Source: CAZQGO01 sp964593065 (GTDB taxonomy: Bacteria; Oederibacteriota; JAAXVQ01). From it: DNA of 59,598 nucleotides. This document shows positions 57,901 through 59,598 of this stretch, piece by piece; the stretch's first letter is position 1, and every line of letters begins with the position of its first letter. The stretch covers positions 1-59,598 of the forward strand of contig CAZQGO010000020.1 of the NCBI GenBank assembly GCA_964593065.1. Direction: 5' to 3'. Below the pieces are notes generated by a model that was not told the DNA's origin, made no database searches, and saw only the letters and a list, made by a program, of their open reading frames with translations. A program made the position numbers and the translations under genes.

Positions 57901-59598
57901 AGCTGATGTCCTCGTTCTTGCTATTGGCCTGGCTCATATGGCGGTTAGTCATGATGCCGGTCCCATGCAGACCGCCCTCGTAGGTTTCCGTCGCGGAACC
58001 GTCAGACTGGTGCACGCCCAAATAGTCGCTGTAAGTGACCTTCGCGCTGCCGTGGATGGGATTATCCGTCTGGTCGCCAGAGAAATCCCATTGATACCAG
58101 TCACCCAGCCGGTAATCGGTGCGCGACTTTTTGGAGACCCCGGTATCCGGGTTGTATTCCGTATCCGTGGTGGAGGCGTTTCCGGCCGAGTCGTCGGTCA
58201 CCGTGGTCAGGGTGTGGGAGGTGATGCCCGTGTCCGGGCTGGCGTCGATGTCCGTATGGCACTTCCCGCCGCCGCCGCCACCGCCGCCGCCGCTGCCGCC
58301 ACCGGTGGCGGAATCCGAATCGGATTCTTGGGCCACGCCGGTATTTTCATCATACTTGGTGGTCGTGACTCCCAAGGAATTGTGCGCGGTAGTCTCCTTG
58401 GTAATGCCGGTGTCCGAGCTGGAATCGATATTCGACCAGGTGTAGCGCGAACTTTTCTGGCCGTAGTCGTTGTGCACGTAGGAATAGTCGGCGTTGCCCA
58501 CATCCTTGACATAGCGGGTATGCATGTAGGGCGTCAGCTCGTTCTTGGCGTAGGTGTTCTCGTAAATACCCGTATTTTCGCTGGCCTGGATGTTGTAGGT
58601 GGTGGTGTCGGCGGCCGCCTTATAACCGTAGTCGTTGTGCGTGAAAGAATGGAGCGCCTTGCCCGTGGTGTGGTCGAACCAAGTATTGGTATAGCCCAGG
58701 TCATTCCAGGAATGCGAGTATTCCGTGATGCCGGTGTCGGGGTTGGCATCGATGTTGGCCCAGGTGGTCTCGGCGCCGCCCAGGCCGAAATGGTTGGTGG
58801 TCACGGAGTAATAGGCCGCGCCCGACGTTTCGTAGTAATCGGTTTCCGTGTCCGCCAGCTGGCTCGTGGCCGACGTGTGGCTGGTGACGCCCCAGTCGCT
58901 GCTGGAGGTGATGGTGGTGTTGACGTTTTTGGAATATTCCAGCCCGTAATAATTCGTGGCTTCGGATCTCTCCGCGTTGCCGTAATCCTCTTTGTACCAC
59001 GTCTTGGTCACGCCGAAATCGCTCTGCGAGCGGGTATACTCCGTGATGCCGTTCTGGTCGTTGACGTCCAGGTCCCCCTCATCCACCCAACTGTGCTGGG
59101 TATAGACCAAGCCCCATTTGGCCACCGTATCGGAATGTTTCGCGATCCCGGTCTTGGCGTCGTCGTACCAGGTTTGGGTGGTGGCGTACTGATTATCGGC
59201 GCTGGTGTAGCTATTGAGGCCGTTGTCGGTGTTGGCATCGATGGTCGTGGTGGTGTCGTGGGTATAGCCCAGGCCGAATTCGGTCGTGGAAAAGGATTCA
59301 CCCGGCGTGCCGTAGGTGGAATCAAAATTGTAGTTATAGGTGGTGCCATAGTCATTTTTGGCAACGGTAAACCAGCTGATGCCCGTAGCCGTCGAAGCAA
59401 AGATGCTGGTGTTGGTATTGCGGGTGTAGCCCAGGCCGAATAGATTTTCCGCAATGGTATGCTTGGCGATGCCGAACTTTTTATCAAACACGTCCGTGGT
59501 TGTGGTGCCGTATTGGTTCGTCGCCACCGTCAGCTCGTTCAGACCCGTGTCCGTGTTCGCCGTGATCACCGTGTTCGTGTTCGTGGTGTAACCCAGCC
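54938..59598 (-). CDS. Giant repeat protein with RHS-like C-terminal repeats (5' end outside window)
   Basis: At least 1553 residues are visible and the frame is still open at the window edge. The first about 500 visible residues are nine tandem units of about 53-57 residues (consensus roughly I-x-A-x-x-D-T-G-I-x-x-Y-T ... T-x-Y ... G-x-A ... N-x-(F/Y)-G-L-x-Y-T). They are broken by a glycine run. A unique aromatic- and glycine-rich part follows, with a cysteine-rich patch (CSKCPDADGTGEHDCDCDE). Next is a Gln/Pro/Glu-rich linker, and finally RHS/YD-like repeats (TFNYDESGLTESVVDAKGKM, MEYDAEGRLTAIE, VKYDAAGRMVSAL). It is probably a secreted or surface polymer-like protein. No toxin domain is seen at the C-terminus. 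Confidence 0.8.
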   Translation of the reverse strand, partial: LGYTTNTNTVITANTDTGLNELTVATNQYGTTTTDVFDKKFGIAKHTIAENLFGLGYTRNTNTSIFASTATGISWFTVAKNDYGTTYNYNFDSTYGTPGESFSTTEFGLGYTHDTTTTIDANTDNGLNSYTSADNQYATTQTWYDDAKTGIAKHSDTVAKWGLVYTQHSWVDEGDLDVNDQNGITEYTRSQSDFGVTKTWYKEDYGNAERSEATNYYGLEYSKNVNTTITSSSDWGVTSHTSATSQLADTETDYYETSGAAYYSVTTNHFGLGGAETTWANIDANPDTGITEYSHSWNDLGYTNTWFDHTTGKALHSFTHNDYGYKAAADTTTYNIQASENTGIYENTYAKNELTPYMHTRYVKDVGNADYSYVHNDYGQKSSRYTWSNIDSSSDTGITKETTAHNSLGVTTTKYDENTGVAQESDSDSATGGGSGGGGGGGGGKCHTDIDASPDTGITSHTLTTVTDDSAGNASTTDTEYNPDTGVSKKSRTDYRLGDWYQWDFSGDQTDNPIHGSAKVTYSDYLGVHQSDGSATETYEGGLHGTGIMTNRHMSQANSKNEDISYTNNGDFVTSGSGTREDGWGVSYSFHDKSNEIKWYEDDKGTTTIGSDRKLVRTTGGVNGRYYYLYSGAAIDRILGFGMRTKGGGTGGYGELDKYFNLKWWRDGYGVKHDFAWDSFQKNSYANQGTETFTGKDGKSYTAEITLDTWGFYFTGSVVTAENARVDGKSADNTTQLIISDGGGNQGAYTFIFNLLKNNYYPNKETWTWSSPDPEKQPHGDYKYKEGECKAWKLEPDDLTTDGSWWADIEITIATDMSTKTKFWNIRYMQTLFEKTDRFKPYLAETKNQSGENEPSSSYSYSKYKDAWTDEPVGDVIEHTGSHTKKENCSKCPDADGTGEHDCDCDEKTIQEWTRYVWKKKPDGWMWTTKGDKEKAYHPDILEQETEDVRGFGSGDRSEGNEVSTASLKVGISWGNRATGTSLNGTWEPDPGKRQGAQVPQEEVDQQANVQTTQVDQAAEKAAAVEPVAVTDKSAGRNVEQAPPETAEAEAAGVETEKRSGTGEQPEAPVLSDQQAEAQPPVAETQPGEEGKPEGEALFALHRAGGKDVGVTLFGYNIKLPLGGGDQGDEDQIQPVPPAEDQVKQRPQEPPQIQPVPPEEEQAKLPPQIQPAPPVKVEPAPEQSAAKESLQQKLLAQLRSLSNLGDMAKLVQAAVAQLSNDAALAALKGSSDAVAKLIDALSAAYQALFGEFYDRSLLGQVVDLVRQAFKLEPLKLAIWGEGLVPADMQLAAEKEKEYQDAKHVTRDEEGRVIEVLDAGNALHTFNYDESGLTESVVDAKGKMSMRHYDKKGLLLSESSSGRSLTYSYELNAAGKPKKTNVLERSAQGTAAMEYDAEGRLTAIEANNKRQVFKYQGKGKNQPFWITSLNDEGDVVEEKLFKDGRLAQKKTPDGTVTTYTYLTDDSGKVVAMTKEMTDQDNEKTIVKYDAAGRMVSALGKEAKRFEKMAQEERMAEQVANFEMEKQLFSDPRMDGMRIDNKLLLEKVQIKGSK
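58100..59598 (-). repeat. Tandem ~160-nt in-frame repeats
   Basis: Nine diverged units of 53-57 codons, recognisable by the D/N-T-G-(I/L) and (F/Y)-G-L-x-Y motifs, run to the window edge and likely beyond it. A GGC/GGT-rich glycine tract near 58262-58310 interrupts the last units. Confidence 0.75.

Noticed and set aside
58262..58310. Trinucleotide GGC/GGT-like tract
   Set aside because: It encodes the in-frame glycine run of the giant protein; no sign of a separate element, though length variation is possible.
58100..59598. Regularly spaced similar segments that could suggest a CRISPR array
   Set aside because: The period is about 160 nt, the units are diverged and all in one coding frame; there are no short identical repeats with unique spacers.

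Overview
The window looks like a scaffold from an uncultured, GC-rich, anaerobic, Gram-negative (diderm) bacterium. Lipid A, Kdo and core genes (lpxB, lpxK, waaA, many family 9 glycosyltransferases) show an LPS-bearing outer membrane. A pyruvate formate-lyase with its activase points to anaerobic metabolism. The mix of PorV/PorQ-type barrels, surface proteins with YPNP-type C-terminal domains, secreted FN3 proteins and a giant RHS-like repeat protein resembles candidate phyla such as Omnitrophota or Elusimicrobiota. That placement is inference. Two runs of exactly 100 N (28116-28215, 31927-32026) mark scaffold joins.

Layout: almost everything is on the minus strand, so operons read from high to low coordinates. 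(1) 1-9642: rpoB-rpoC, then a consensus promoter and a 370-nt leader with a terminator-like hairpin, then rpsL-rpsG-fusA (fusA cut by the window start). (2) 9803-12842: pflB-pflA. (3) 13105-17330: an O-antigen-ligase/GT9 fusion, a second GT9 and a zinc-ribbon membrane protein. (4) 17536-18552 (plus strand): a DUF523-DUF1722 protein. (5) 18840-26781: a lower-GC four-gene operon encoding a multi-Ig-like surface protein, a PorV-like barrel, a TPR-TM-HEAT protein and a stand-alone receiver. (6) 26984-38033: hflX, then a lipid A/LPS-core operon (Gfo/Idh oxidoreductase, lpxB, waaA, lpxK, GT9, GT2, a split or frameshifted GT4, GT9, GT9). (7) 38260-40809 (plus strand): a secreted protein of about nine FN3 domains. 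(8) 40872-42844: an inositol-monophosphatase-like enzyme, a pilin-like protein and a HAMP membrane protein. (9) 42960-53380: hisD-C-B-H-A-F-I followed by trpE-trpG, an FN3/beta-barrel protein and a class II aldolase-like protein. (10) 53501-54760: murA with its own promoter. (11) 54938-59598: the 3' part of a giant repeat protein ending in RHS-like repeats and an intrinsic terminator.

How the parts work together: regions 3 and 6 build LPS (lipid A disaccharide, 4'-phosphorylation, Kdo transfer, heptose/hexose additions, O-antigen ligation). Region 5 looks like a dedicated surface-protein display module whose membrane protein could link a periplasmic TPR domain to a cytoplasmic receiver. Regions 1, 9 and 10 are housekeeping. 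Several promoters are close to TTGACA/TATAAT, often with an 18-nt spacer. The best candidates for undescribed biology are the four-gene surface operon, the WaaL-GT9 fusion, the giant repeat protein and the rpsL leader.
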